Below are positions 47,281 to 56,426 of a stretch of 64,000 bases of DNA, piece by piece. The notes beneath the pieces were generated by a model. That model had not been told where the DNA came from. It did not search any database and worked only from the letters and a program-made list of their open reading frames with translations. A program made the translations under genes and the position numbers. Numbering within the stretch: the stretch's first letter is position 1; the number at the start of each line of letters is the position of its first letter. This stretch comes from Xanthomonas arboricola pv. populi (GTDB lineage: Bacteria > Pseudomonadota > Gammaproteobacteria > Xanthomonadales > Xanthomonadaceae), in the NCBI RefSeq assembly GCF_002939945.1, contig NZ_MDEB01000002.1, positions 284,975-348,974 of the forward strand, given 5' to 3'.

Positions 47281-47888
47281 GCGTTTGCTTCCAGGCGGAA
47301 CTGCAGGTGGCGTTTGACCCCGGCCCATTCCGTATCGGTGATGGAGAACACCACGGTATCGCGCGGCGTGCCGTCAGGGTGACGGGTGTGATTGCGCAGC
47401 ACGCCGTCCTGTTTTGCACCGAGCCGCGCAATCGCCGCGCGCGAGGTGTGATTGAACCAGCTGGTCTCGAATACCACGCTCAGGCAGCGCAGCGTTTCGA
47501 AGGCGTGTTGCAACAGCATCCGCTTGGTGTCGGTATTGACGCCGCTGCGCTGCACGCGCGGCGCGTACCAGGTGTAGCCGATCGACAGCTTGGGTACTGT
47601 CGCATCCAGCCCGTAATAGCGCGTGCAGCCGACGATCCCACCGGCCGCATCGCGCACCACGTAAGGCAGCACCAGCCCATCGGCTTGCGCAGCCAAGGCT
47701 GCGCCCACGTAGTCGTCCACCTGCGCCGGTGCCGGCACGCCGGTGTACCACAGCCGCGACAAGGCCCCGTCGCCCAATGCGGCACGCAGACCATCGGCAT
47801 GCGCAGCCTGCAGCGGTTCCAGCATGGCGTGTTGCCCGCATAGCGTCGGCAACTCGCGCCAGCGCGGCGGCAAGGGAATGGGTGCCAT
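47277..47888 (-). CDS. GNAT-family acetyltransferase (RimJ/RimL-like)
   Basis: A 203-residue protein with GNAT features: [44 protein letters not shown], and [22 protein letters not shown], as in RimJ/RimL-type N-acetyltransferases. It lies between the argAB fusion and argC, overlapping argC by ATGA. The arg pathway already has its acetyltransferase in the fusion, so this one's substrate is unknown. Confidence 0.88.
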   Translation of the reverse strand: MAPIPLPPRWRELPTLCGQHAMLEPLQAAHADGLRAALGDGALSRLWYTGVPAPAQVDDYVGAALAAQADGLVLPYVVRDAAGGIVGCTRYYGLDATVPKLSIGYTWYAPRVQRSGVNTDTKRMLLQHAFETLRCLSVVFETSWFNHTSRAAIARLGAKQDGVLRNHTRHPDGTPRDTVVFSITDTEWAGVKRHLQFRLEANA

Positions 47889-47893
47889 CCGGC

Positions 47894-49237
47894 TCAGCCC
47901 AGCAGCGTCGGCTGGCGCGTCGCACAATGCGCCACGCAGTGCTGGATCTGCTCGAAGGTCTCCAGCCCGTACCAGAACACCTTCCACTTCTCCTGCTTGA
48001 TGCAGCCGTCGGACTCGGCGTAGTAGAAAATGTTGACCTGATTGTTGTGACGCGAGCGCCAGAACAGCTGCGGAGTTTCCTCGCGCATCACGTTCCACAC
48101 TGCACGCCCCAGGCCTTCGCCCTGCGCATCGTCGAGCACGGCGAACTTGTCCAGGTAGATCAGCGCGCTTGCACCCAGCATGCCTTCGTCGGTGAGGATC
48201 ACCGCGGCGCGGTAGTTCTCGCTGACATAGGCGCGCAGCAACCTGGTGTTGCTGAAGTAATCGGGCACCAGCGTGCGGCCGAAGCTGGATTCGATCAGGG
48301 TCCTGAGCCGCGGCAGATCCAGTTCGTCCCACGCGGTCGCACGCAGCACACGTTCGCCGCGCCGCACCAGCGTGCCCGAGCCTTTGTGCGTGAACAGCTC
48401 CTTGGCCAGATCCGCCGGCCGGGTGATCGATACCGACGATTCCAGCGGCAGGCGATCGAGCAAGTCCTTGATCTGTTCGATCTTGACCCGCATCCCGCCA
48501 TTGATCCACGGCTGCTCCATCAGATGATCGAACTCGGTGGACAGGTTGATCGAATCGATCACCTTGCCATCGGCATCCAGCAAACCGCCGGTGCCGGTGA
48601 GGAAGATGATCTTGTACGGCTGTAGCTCCTGTACCAGTTCGTTGGCGGCAAAATCCGCGTTGATGTTGAGGATCTGCCCGCTCGGCGTCTCGCCCAGGCT
48701 GGTGATCACCGGGATCGAGCCGGCCTGCAGGCTGGCTTCGATCGGCGCCAGATTCACCGCCTTGACCTCACCGACCAGGCCGTAGGTGTCGCGATCCAGA
48801 TACTGCGCTTCGAACACACCGCCGGTGATCGAGGTCGCACGCGCGCCATTCTGCTGCAGCGCCTCGACCAGCTTGAGGTTGGAGGCCTGGAACACCTTGC
48901 GCACGATCGCCAGGGCTTCGGGCGAGGTCACCCGCAGGCCGTTGACGGTGCGCTTGTCGATGCCGGCCGCAGACAGTTCGGCATCCAGCTGCGGGCCGGC
49001 CCCATGCAGCACGATCGGGGTCAGGCCCACTTCCTGCAGGAACGACAGCGACGAGGTCAGCGCGTCCAGGTCGTCGCGCAGCACCGCGCCGCCCACCTTG
49101 ACTACCGCAAAGCGTTTGGCATCCAGCTGCGAGAAACGCTTGAGGTACTGGCTGATTTCCTTGGCGCTGGCCATGCTCGAAAGCAGGCGCACGATGGTCT
49201 GGCGGGTCTGTTTGTGGGGCTGTGCGGAAAGGGACAT
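47894..49237 (-). CDS. argB: Bifunctional N-acetylglutamate kinase/synthase
   Basis: A 447-residue fusion. Residues about 25-290 are an amino-acid kinase domain ([38 protein letters not shown]) and residues about 300-447 a GNAT domain ([33 protein letters not shown]). Xanthomonas and its relatives use this vertebrate-like enzyme for the first two steps of arginine synthesis. It starts 48 bases after argE' and is followed 5 bases later by the GNAT gene. Confidence 0.95.
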   Translation of the reverse strand: MSLSAQPHKQTRQTIVRLLSSMASAKEISQYLKRFSQLDAKRFAVVKVGGAVLRDDLDALTSSLSFLQEVGLTPIVLHGAGPQLDAELSAAGIDKRTVNGLRVTSPEALAIVRKVFQASNLKLVEALQQNGARATSITGGVFEAQYLDRDTYGLVGEVKAVNLAPIEASLQAGSIPVITSLGETPSGQILNINADFAANELVQELQPYKIIFLTGTGGLLDADGKVIDSINLSTEFDHLMEQPWINGGMRVKIEQIKDLLDRLPLESSVSITRPADLAKELFTHKGSGTLVRRGERVLRATAWDELDLPRLRTLIESSFGRTLVPDYFSNTRLLRAYVSENYRAAVILTDEGMLGASALIYLDKFAVLDDAQGEGLGRAVWNVMREETPQLFWRSRHNNQVNIFYYAESDGCIKQEKWKVFWYGLETFEQIQHCVAHCATRQPTLLG

Positions 49238-49285
49238 TGCCGTGATCGAAGAGAGGGATGGCCGCGCCAGGCGCGGAACGCGGCT

Positions 49286-50386
49286 TCAGTTGCAGCCGTT
49301 GATGATGCGATGGACCGACTCGGCGTAACGCTGCAACTGCGCAAGCGTCACGAACTCGTCGGCGGTGTGCGCCTGGGCGATATCGCCCGGTCCGTACACC
49401 AGTGCGGTATAGCCACCGGCCGAGAACAGCGAGGCCTCGGTCCAGAAATCCACTGCATTGCCGATCGGCAGGTCCAGCGCATCGGCGACATCGCGTGCGG
49501 CCAGGCGGCGTTCCTCGGCACGCGCGATGTCGCCGGACGGCAGGCTCGGCCCGCGAAAGGTTTCTTCGAACTGCGCTGCCGCAGGATCGGCAAAGCCGGC
49601 AAACGTCGCCAGCAAGCCGTCCACGTCCATCGACGGCAACGGACGAAAGCCGAAACGCAGCTCGGCCGCCGGCGCGATCATGTTGGCCTTGATGCCACCC
49701 TCGACCCGACCGATGTTGAAACGCAGGCCGGTCAGGCCGCCGAAGCGCGCATGCGCCAGCGACTCGACATGCTCCAGCGCCCTGCCGCCCCAGCGCATCG
49801 CCTGGTGCAGCGCACTGGCGGATGGATCCTGCTTGCCCGACGCATGCCCGGCACGCCCGGCAAAGTGCATCAGCACCGAGCTGATCCCGCGATGCGCCAG
49901 CACCGCCTCGCTCATGGTCGGCTCGGCGACCAGCACCGCCTCATACGGCAATCCGCGCGCCAGGAGCGCGGCGATGCAGCGCGGGTCGTTGGCCTCCTCG
50001 TCGGAGGAAAACAGGAATGCCGCATCGCCCTGCCCGGCATTGGCCGCCGCCACCAGCGCCGCTGCCGCCCCCTTGATGTCGCAGACGCCCAGACCGATCA
50101 CACGATCGTCGGCGCGCCGCATCACGTGCGGATCGGCACTCCAGTGCGGCGAATCCGGCACCGTATCCAGATGCACGTTGAACAGGTACTTGGGCGCACC
50201 GCGCACCGCATACAGGCTTACCGCACCGGCACCGTGGTCGATCACCTCGACCTGGAAACCCGGCAGCTGCGTGCGCAGATAATCGAAGATGCCGCCCTCG
50301 GCAGCGATTGCTCGCGGCGGATTGCGGGTGTCGAAGGACACCAGCTCCTGCAGATGCGTCAGTGTGTTGTCGAGCAGTGTGGTCAT
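49286..50386 (-). CDS. argE': N-acetylcitrulline deacetylase (M20 family)
   Basis: A 366-residue zinc hydrolase. Metal ligands are visible at His72 (FNVHLDTVPD), Asp103 (GVCDIKGAA) and Glu130/131 (SSDEEAND), with the catalytic Asp74. In an operon with N-acetylornithine carbamoyltransferase, the natural substrate is N-acetyl-L-citrulline rather than acetylornithine. It is 200 bases after argG. Confidence 0.93.
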   Translation of the reverse strand: MTTLLDNTLTHLQELVSFDTRNPPRAIAAEGGIFDYLRTQLPGFQVEVIDHGAGAVSLYAVRGAPKYLFNVHLDTVPDSPHWSADPHVMRRADDRVIGLGVCDIKGAAAALVAAANAGQGDAAFLFSSDEEANDPRCIAALLARGLPYEAVLVAEPTMSEAVLAHRGISSVLMHFAGRAGHASGKQDPSASALHQAMRWGGRALEHVESLAHARFGGLTGLRFNIGRVEGGIKANMIAPAAELRFGFRPLPSMDVDGLLATFAGFADPAAAQFEETFRGPSLPSGDIARAEERRLAARDVADALDLPIGNAVDFWTEASLFSAGGYTALVYGPGDIAQAHTADEFVTLAQLQRYAESVHRIINGCN

Positions 50387-50506
50387 TGATCGCGTCTTGA
50401 TTGCATCGGCCAGCGTGTGGTCGGTCTTTACTAATGCCCATCTGGCCCTTCCCCCGCCTGCGGGGGAAAATGCCCGACAGGGCGGATGGAGGCATGCGGC
50501 GGGTCG

Positions 50507-50553
50507 CCCTCATCCGGCGCTACGCGCCACCTTCTCCCGCACGCGGGAGAAGG
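50507..50553. repeat. Xanthomonas intergenic repeat with GAGAAGG hairpin (copy 1)
   Basis: The element CCCTCATCCGGCGCTACGCG then the hairpin CCTTCTCCCG/CGGGAGAAGG lies between argG and argE'. A second hairpin (CCCCGC/GCGGGG, about 50450-50465) precedes it. A reverse-complement relative is at 55726-55770. Confidence 0.75.
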
Positions 50554-50583
50554 AAGATGCGGGCTGCCTGCGGAGCGGTCGCC

Positions 50584-51777
50584 TCAGCGATTCACCTGCG
50601 CATACAGCGTCGAGCTCATCCCGAACAGCTTGATGAAGCCTTCCGCCTCTTCCACGCCCCAGTCGGCCGACTGCGCATAGGTCGCGCCCTTGGTGTTGAG
50701 CAGATGCGGCGAACGCACCGCCACCGCATCGACGCGGCCGCCGCGGGTTTCCAGCGTGACCTCGCCATTGACCTTGGCCTGCGACGACTTCAGGAACGCC
50801 TCGATATCGGTCTTGAGCGGGTCGTGATAGAAGCCTTCGTACACCAGCTCCACCCACTTGCGCGCCACGTCCGGCTTGAAGCGGTTCTGCTGCTTGGTCA
50901 GCACCGCATCTTCCAGCGCGCGGTGCGCGGTCAGCAGCGAAATCAGGCCGGGCGCTTCGAACACGATGCGGCCCTTCAAACCGATCACGGTGTCGCCGGT
51001 ATACACGCCGCGGCCCACGCCGTAGGGCGCAAACAGCTTGTTGAGCTGGGCCAGGATCTGCTCGCCCGGCAGCGTCTTGCCGTTGAGCGCGACCGCCTCG
51101 CCTTCGACGAACGTCAGGGTGACGGTCAGCGCCTCGGCCGGCCACTCGCTGCGCGGCGCACACCAGCCACGCGCACCTTCACCCGGCGCTTCCCAACGGT
51201 CGATCTCGCCGCCGGACATGGTCAGCCCGAGCAGGTTCTCGTTGATGGTGTAGGCCTGCTGCTTGGCGCGCACGCCGAAGCCGCGCTCTTCCAGATACTT
51301 CTGCTCGTAGGCGCGGGTCTGGGTGTGCTTCTTCTGGATCTCGCGGATCGGCGCCACGATCTGGTAGTCGCCCAGCGCCTTGACCGCCAGATCGAAGCGC
51401 ACCTGGTCGTTGCCCATGCCGGTGCAGCCGTGGGCGATGCTACGCGTGCCCAGTTCCCCGGCGCGCTTGAGCGCGGCATCGACGATCAGATAACGGTCGG
51501 ACACCAGCAACGGGTACTGACCCTGATAGCCCTCGCCCGCCCACACGAACGGCTTGACGAAGCCCTGCCAGATGGCCGGACCGCCATCGACGGTGACATG
51601 GCTGGCGGCACCGAGTTCGGCCGCGCGCTTTTCGATGAAATCACGCTCCTCGGCATCCACGCCGCCGGTATCGGCAAACACGGTGTGCACCGCATAGCCC
51701 TGCGCCTGCAGATATGGAATGCAGAAGCTGGTGTCGAGGCCGCCGGAGAAGGCGAGAACGATATCTTTGCTGCTCAT
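50584..51777 (-). CDS. argG: Argininosuccinate synthase
   Basis: A 397-residue ATP-dependent ligase joining citrulline and aspartate. The ATP loop [23 protein letters not shown] and SVDRNLW-equivalent region ([17 protein letters not shown]) are present. It follows the osmC-like gene by 35 bases. Confidence 0.96.
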   Translation of the reverse strand: MSSKDIVLAFSGGLDTSFCIPYLQAQGYAVHTVFADTGGVDAEERDFIEKRAAELGAASHVTVDGGPAIWQGFVKPFVWAGEGYQGQYPLLVSDRYLIVDAALKRAGELGTRSIAHGCTGMGNDQVRFDLAVKALGDYQIVAPIREIQKKHTQTRAYEQKYLEERGFGVRAKQQAYTINENLLGLTMSGGEIDRWEAPGEGARGWCAPRSEWPAEALTVTLTFVEGEAVALNGKTLPGEQILAQLNKLFAPYGVGRGVYTGDTVIGLKGRIVFEAPGLISLLTAHRALEDAVLTKQQNRFKPDVARKWVELVYEGFYHDPLKTDIEAFLKSSQAKVNGEVTLETRGGRVDAVAVRSPHLLNTKGATYAQSADWGVEEAEGFIKLFGMSSTLYAQVNR

Positions 51778-51812
51778 GACGAAGATCCTGGGGGGAAGGT
51801 AGAAAAGGGAAC

Positions 51813-52283
51813 CTACTCGACAACCACGACGCGCGGCTCGCAGCGCACCGGGAAGTTGACCGAACGGGCGATGAAACAGGCCGCGTGCGCGGCATGGTGC
51901 AGCGCCTGCGCGGCCGCCGGATCACCGGCGGAAATCGTGACGACCGGATGCAGCACCACCTCGCCGAACTGGCCGCCGCCGGCGTCGGTCAGCATCGTGC
52001 CGCCGGCCTCGTCGACGTAGCCGCGCACCACCACGCCAGCCTCGGCGGCCAGATGCAGGTACCAGAGCATGTGGCAGGCCGACAGCGAGGCCACGAGCAG
52101 ATCCTCGGGGTTGTGCCGCGAGGCGTCGCCGCGGAACGCCGGGTCGGCCGAACCGGCCAGCGTTGGCTTGCCGGCGATGGCGATCTCGTGCTCGCGGCCA
52201 TAGCCGCGGTAGCTCCCAGTGCCCTCGCCGCGATCGCCGGTCCAGGTGACCTGCGCGGTGTAGTGATGGGTGTGGCCGCTCAT
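51813..52283 (-). CDS. OsmC-family peroxiredoxin-like protein
   Basis: A 156-residue OsmC/Ohr-fold protein: [41 protein letters not shown] with the first redox Cys, and [16 protein letters not shown] with the second. Members reduce organic peroxides. ATG 52283 overlaps the argF' stop (ATGA), so it is tightly coupled to the arg genes. Confidence 0.92.
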   Translation of the reverse strand: MSGHTHHYTAQVTWTGDRGEGTGSYRGYGREHEIAIAGKPTLAGSADPAFRGDASRHNPEDLLVASLSACHMLWYLHLAAEAGVVVRGYVDEAGGTMLTDAGGGQFGEVVLHPVVTISAGDPAAAQALHHAAHAACFIARSVNFPVRCEPRVVVVE

Positions 52284-53299
52284 GCCCGGCCTTGGCCGAC
52301 CAGCGCCGCCATGATCGCCTTCTGCACATGCAGGCGGTTCTCGGCCTCGTCGATGGCGATGCAGTTGGGCGAATCCATCACCGCGTCGGTGGCCTTGACG
52401 TTGCGACGCAGCGGCAGGCAGTGCGAGAACACGCCGTTGTTGGTCAGCGCCATCTTGCGTTCGTCGACGATGAAGTGCTGGTACTGGTCGCGGATCGGCT
52501 TTTCCGGCTCCCAGTTGCCGAAGAACGGCAACGCGCCCCAGCTCTTGGCATACACCACGTCGGCGCCGGCATAGGCGCTGTCGATATCGTGGCTCACCTG
52601 CAGCGAGCCGCCGCTTTCGGCCACGTTCTGCGCCGCCCAGTCCATGTAGCGCGGGTCCAGGATGTAGTCCGGGGTCGGGCACAGCAGGGTCACGTCCATG
52701 CCCATGCGGGTGGCGATGGTCAGCGCGGAATTGGCCACCGCGGTGTTCAACGGCTTGGGGTGATAGGTCCAGGTCAGCACGTACTTCTTGCCACGCAGAT
52801 CCTGGGTGCCGAAGTGTTCCTGCAAGGCCAGCGCGTGCGCCAGCTCCTGGCACGGGTGGGTGATCGTCTCCATGTTGATCACCGGCACCGGCGAATACTT
52901 GGCGAAGCTCTTGAGTACCTGATCCTCGCGGTCCCTGGACCAGTCGACGAACTTCGGGAACGCGCGCACGCCGATCAGGTCGACGTAACGGCCCAGCACC
53001 CGCGCCACTTCGGCGATGTGCTCCTCGGTGTCGCCATCCATCACCGTGCCCAGATCGAACTCGATCGGCCAGGCGTCCTTGCCCGGCTGCAGCACCACCG
53101 CATGCCCGCCCAGCTGGAACGCGCCCAGCTCGAAGCTGGTACGGGTGCGCATGGACGGGTTGAAGAACACCAGCGCGATCGACTTGCCCTTCAGCTCGCT
53201 TCCCAGCTTGTTGCGTTTGAACAACGCGGCCTGGGTCAACAGCGCGTCCAGTTCGGCGCGGCTCCAGTCCTGGGTGTTCAAGAAGTGCTTCAGTGACAT
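52280..53299 (-). CDS. argF': N-acetylornithine carbamoyltransferase
   Basis: A 339-residue transcarbamylase. Carbamoyl-phosphate loop SMRTRTSFELG, the Pro-rich loop HPKPLNTAVANS, Glu92 (TEEH) and Lys302 (RRNVKATD) match the Xanthomonas enzyme that carbamoylates N-acetylornithine. Glu92 and the carboxylated Lys302 distinguish it from ordinary ornithine enzymes. It is the first gene of the arg operon, 105 bases after the terminator of the proposed attenuator. Confidence 0.96.
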   Translation of the reverse strand: MSLKHFLNTQDWSRAELDALLTQAALFKRNKLGSELKGKSIALVFFNPSMRTRTSFELGAFQLGGHAVVLQPGKDAWPIEFDLGTVMDGDTEEHIAEVARVLGRYVDLIGVRAFPKFVDWSRDREDQVLKSFAKYSPVPVINMETITHPCQELAHALALQEHFGTQDLRGKKYVLTWTYHPKPLNTAVANSALTIATRMGMDVTLLCPTPDYILDPRYMDWAAQNVAESGGSLQVSHDIDSAYAGADVVYAKSWGALPFFGNWEPEKPIRDQYQHFIVDERKMALTNNGVFSHCLPLRRNVKATDAVMDSPNCIAIDEAENRLHVQKAIMAALVGQGRA

Positions 53300-53404
53300 C
53301 GATCGATCCTTGTGCTGCGTGCTTCTGCTGCGTGGTCCGCCAGGAGCGACGGGGTGCGCGACATGCGCGTTTCTTGCGGTTGAAACTTTTGTGACGTCAA
53401 AACG

Positions 53405-53432
53405 AAAAAACCCAGCCTCGAGGCTGGGTTTT
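53405..53432 (-). terminator. Terminator hairpin ahead of argF' (proposed attenuator)
   Basis: AAAACCCAGCCTC pairs with GAGGCTGGGTTTT. On the minus strand it is followed by six Ts, so it stops transcripts heading into argF'. The same 5' arm (ACCCAGC) can pair instead with GCTGGGT at the end of the short leader frame, 53462-53468. It could alternatively just end the upstream exported-protein gene. Confidence 0.8.
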
Positions 53433-53459
53433 CAACAGCGGAACAGCAAAACGCTCCGG

Positions 53460-53561
53460 TTACCCAGCGAAAATGTGGGATTCCGGTCGGCGGGCACGCG
53501 AAGTCATGCCGGAGGCCATCCGGGCGGCGCTGGTGTCGTGCTGAAAGGCGTTTGCGTACAT
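53460..53561 (-). CDS. Possible 33-residue arginine leader peptide
   Basis: MYANAFQHDTSAARM... ends in SHIFAG and has Arg at 14, 22, 24 and 25 (CGG, CGT, CGC, CGA; the last three within four codons). GAGG lies 11 bases before ATG. The stop is 27 bases before the terminator. Its final codons contain GCTGGGT, able to pair with the terminator's 5' arm. Whether it is translated is untested. Confidence 0.5.
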   Translation of the reverse strand: MYANAFQHDTSAARMASGMTSRARRPESHIFAG

Positions 53562-53611
53562 AGGGCGCGAATCCTCGCATGCATGCGGGTACGGCGCAAC
53601 CGCTGCGCAGC

Positions 53612-54130
53612 TCAGCGCGGCGGCGCGACGATGGCGTCGGGGATGTACGGGGTGACCGACACGCGGATGCGCAACCGGTTGCCCGGGTCTTCCGGCAGCC
53701 GCGAACGGTACTTGGTGCCCTTGTAGACGTAGTCCACGTCGAAGGCGATCGGCCGCCGGAACTCGCGCGGCACTTCCACCACCCGGCAGTTGCGCCGCGT
53801 GCTGGTCGGCGGCACCGCCATCGGCACGGACGCCGGCTCGGAGCGGCGTGAGAACATCTCCTTGACCGAATCCACCATCCTGTTGATGCGGCCCTCGTCC
53901 TCGACCGGCGCCACTGCCACCGGCGCGACCGTCTCTGCTTCGCACTGCTCTTCAATGCGGGTGGCACGCAAGGTCTGATAGACCGGCTCGACATTGAGCA
54001 CCTGCGCGTAATCCAGCTTCACGTTCTCGATCACCACCACCCGGTTCTTGGGATCGGTTTCTGCTGCGTGCGCTGACGGTGCCTGCCAGGCGAACACACA
54101 TAGCAGCAGGAAGAACGGGGAAGGTCGCAT
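53612..54130 (-). CDS. Exported YcfJ-like protein without glycine zipper
   Basis: A 172-residue protein with signal peptide (MRPSPFFLLLCVFAWQAPSAHA). NVEPVYQTLRATRIEEQCE and NCRVVEVPREFRRPIAFDVDYVYKGTKYRSRLPEDPGNRLRIRV resemble the two flanks of YcfJ-type surface proteins. The glycine-zipper helix normally between them is replaced by an acidic linker (EDEGRINRMVDSVKEMFSRR). It starts at ATG 54130, divergent from cysS. Probably periplasmic; function unknown. Confidence 0.8.
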   Translation of the reverse strand: MRPSPFFLLLCVFAWQAPSAHAAETDPKNRVVVIENVKLDYAQVLNVEPVYQTLRATRIEEQCEAETVAPVAVAPVEDEGRINRMVDSVKEMFSRRSEPASVPMAVPPTSTRRNCRVVEVPREFRRPIAFDVDYVYKGTKYRSRLPEDPGNRLRIRVSVTPYIPDAIVAPPR

Positions 54131-54240
54131 CAGTACCAGGAGAGCGCAGCCAGGCAATACGTAAGTGTATGGAGCTTGCGATCCCGTGGGCTGAACGCAG
54201 CCCATCCGGTCACTGGCGCTGCTGCGGGCATGCGGTTGGT

Positions 54241-54269
54241 TCGCCACACCGCCGCGACCGGCTAGAATC
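54241..54269 (+). promoter_or_regulatory. Likely promoter of cysS
   Basis: TTCGCC (54241-54246), a 17-base spacer and TAGAAT (54264-54269) lie 20 bases upstream of cysS. The expected mRNA leader is short. Confidence 0.55.
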
Positions 54270-54289
54270 GCCCGGTTATCCTTTTCCAG

Positions 54290-55720
54290 ATGCCGATGAG
54301 CCTGCGCCTGCACAACACCCTGACGCGGCGGGTCGAGCCGTTCGCACCGCTCGATCCGTCCAGCCCCACCCTGTATGTGTGCGGCCCTACCGTCTACAAC
54401 TACGCGCATATCGGCAACGCCCGCGGCCCGGTTGTGTTCGATGTGCTGGCCGCCTTGCTGCGGCGGCGCTTTGGGGCGCTGCGCTACGCGCGCAACATCA
54501 CCGACGTGGACGACAAGATCAATGCCGCCGCGCAGGCGCAGGGCGTACCGATCTCGACCGTCACCGATCGCTTCGCGGCGATCTACCGTCAGGACATGGC
54601 CGCGCTCGGCGTGCTGCCGCCGGACATCGAACCTGAAGCCACCGCGCATATCCCGCAGATCGTGGCGATGATCGAGCAGCTGATCGAGGGCGGGCACGCC
54701 TATGCCGCCGAAGGCCACGTGCTGTTCGCGGTGGCCAGCTTCGCGCACTACGGCAAGCTCTCGCGCCGCGATCCGGACGAGATGCTGGCCGGCGCGCGCG
54801 TGGACGTGGCACCGTACAAGCGCGATCCTGGCGACTTCGTGCTGTGGAAGCCCTCCAGCGACGAGCTGCCCGGCTGGGACTCGCCCTGGGGCCGCGGCCG
54901 CCCGGGCTGGCATATCGAATGCTCGGCGATGGCCGCCGCGCATCTGGGCCCGACCATCGACATCCATGCCGGCGGCGTGGACCTGCAGTTCCCGCACCAC
55001 GAGAACGAGATCGCGCAGAGCGAATGCGCGCATGGCGGCGCCACCTTCGCCCGGTTCTGGCTGCACAATGGCATGCTCAATTTCAGCGGCGCCAAGATGA
55101 GCAAGTCGCTGGGCAACATCGAGACCGTGCACGACCTGATCGCCCGGCACCCGCCCGAGGCGCTGCGCTACGCGCTGCTCAGCGCGCATTACCGCCAGCC
55201 GCTGGACTGGTCCGATGGGCTGATCGAACAGGCCAAGAACACGCTGGACCGGTTATACGGCACCTTGCGCGACCTGACCGCGGCCGAACACGTTGCAGGG
55301 ATCGCCCCCGCGCAGCCGGCCACGATTCCCGAGGAGGTGGAGGCCGCGCTCGACGACGACCTCAATACGCCGCTGGCGCTGTCGGTCATCGCCAGCATCG
55401 CCTCGGAGGCACGCGCGCTGCGCACCCAACTCGCACATGGCGGCGACGCACCGGCAGGTGTTGACGCGCTGTCCGGGCTGAAGTCCCGGCTGCTCGGCGC
55501 AGGCCTGGCACTGGGCTTGCTGCAGCAGGATCCGGCCGCCTGGTTCTCGCGCGGCACCGACGCCGGCGACGATGCGCGCATCACTGCCCTGGTCGAAGAA
55601 CGCAATGCCGCGAAGAAAGCCAGGGATTTCGCCCGCGCCGACGCCATCCGCACACAACTGGCCGGCGAAGGCATCGTGCTGGAAGACACCCCGCAAGGCG
55701 TGCGCTGGAAGCGCGCATGA
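54290..55720 (+). CDS. cysS: Cysteinyl-tRNA synthetase
   Basis: A 476-residue class I synthetase. Zinc Cys in [19 protein letters not shown] (with HIGH-like HIGN), [19 protein letters not shown] and KMSKSLGN are present. ATG at 54290 or 54296 may start it; neither has a clear Shine-Dalgarno. It appears monocistronic, followed by a repeat hairpin. Confidence 0.96.
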   Translation: MPMSLRLHNTLTRRVEPFAPLDPSSPTLYVCGPTVYNYAHIGNARGPVVFDVLAALLRRRFGALRYARNITDVDDKINAAAQAQGVPISTVTDRFAAIYRQDMAALGVLPPDIEPEATAHIPQIVAMIEQLIEGGHAYAAEGHVLFAVASFAHYGKLSRRDPDEMLAGARVDVAPYKRDPGDFVLWKPSSDELPGWDSPWGRGRPGWHIECSAMAAAHLGPTIDIHAGGVDLQFPHHENEIAQSECAHGGATFARFWLHNGMLNFSGAKMSKSLGNIETVHDLIARHPPEALRYALLSAHYRQPLDWSDGLIEQAKNTLDRLYGTLRDLTAAEHVAGIAPAQPATIPEEVEAALDDDLNTPLALSVIASIASEARALRTQLAHGGDAPAGVDALSGLKSRLLGAGLALGLLQQDPAAWFSRGTDAGDDARITALVEERNAAKKARDFARADAIRTQLAGEGIVLEDTPQGVRWKRA

Positions 55721-55725
55721 CGTTA

Positions 55726-55770
55726 CCTTCTCCCTTCGGGAGAAGGTGGCGCGTAGCGCCGGATGAGGGT
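55726..55770. repeat. Xanthomonas intergenic repeat with GAGAAGG hairpin (copy 2)
   Basis: CCTTCTCCC-TTC-GGGAGAAGG followed by TGGCGCGTAGCGCCGGATG, the reverse complement of the element at 50507-50553. It begins 6 bases after cysS and may serve as its 3' structure. The gap to 55988 also contains GACAAT-CA-ATTGTC (55781-55794). Confidence 0.75.
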
Positions 55771-55988
55771 GCGCCGCGGCGACAATCAATTGTCGTTTAT
55801 GGCAAACGCGTCGCCACGCGCCAGCCAAGACGAATGACCGACAGTTCTCCAGGGGTGCTCCGCCCTGCCACCTGGGGACACCTGCATTGGCCACGGGCGC
55901 TTCGAAAGCCCGCGCACCCTTGGCGCGCAAACCGAGCCTCCTCGCCCTGGAGCGAGAGGGGCGATCACCGACCGATTCTGGATTTTTG

Positions 55989-56426
55989 ATGACCACCACC
56001 TCCTTCCCGCTCGAACCCACCGCCGTCGAAGCGCAGGCCGCCATTGCCGAGGAGTTCACCTTCTTCGGCGACTGGTCCGAGCGCTACCAGTACCTGATCG
56101 ACTTGGGCCGCAAGCTGCCCAGCTTCCCCGAACAATGGAAGACCGAAGAACACCGCCTGCATGGCTGCCAGTCGATGGTGTGGATCGTGCCGGAGGGCAA
56201 TGCCGAGCGGCTGGACTTCCACGCCGTCAGCGACTCGGCGATCGTGTCCGGGCTGATCTACCTCGCGTTGCGCGTGTACTCCGGGCGTAGCGCACAGGAG
56301 ATCCTGACCACCGAGCCGGACTACATCGCCGGGATCGGGCTGGCCAAGCATCTGTCGCCGACCCGCAGCAATGGCGTGGCGGCCATGCTCGCCTTTATCC
56401 GCGACACCGCCCGCGCCCAGCAGTGA
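55989..56426 (+). CDS. sufE: SufE-family cysteine desulfuration protein
   Basis: A 145-residue sulfur acceptor for iron-sulfur cluster assembly: EFTFFGDWSERYQYLIDLGRKLP, active Cys in EHRLHGCQSMVW, and LPGLAKHLSPTRSNG-like GIGLAKHLSPTRSNG. It activates the SufS desulfurase. ATG 55989 fits the family; upstream frame is not coding. The MFS gene starts with GTG overlapping its stop. Confidence 0.93.
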   Translation: MTTTSFPLEPTAVEAQAAIAEEFTFFGDWSERYQYLIDLGRKLPSFPEQWKTEEHRLHGCQSMVWIVPEGNAERLDFHAVSDSAIVSGLIYLALRVYSGRSAQEILTTEPDYIAGIGLAKHLSPTRSNGVAAMLAFIRDTARAQQ

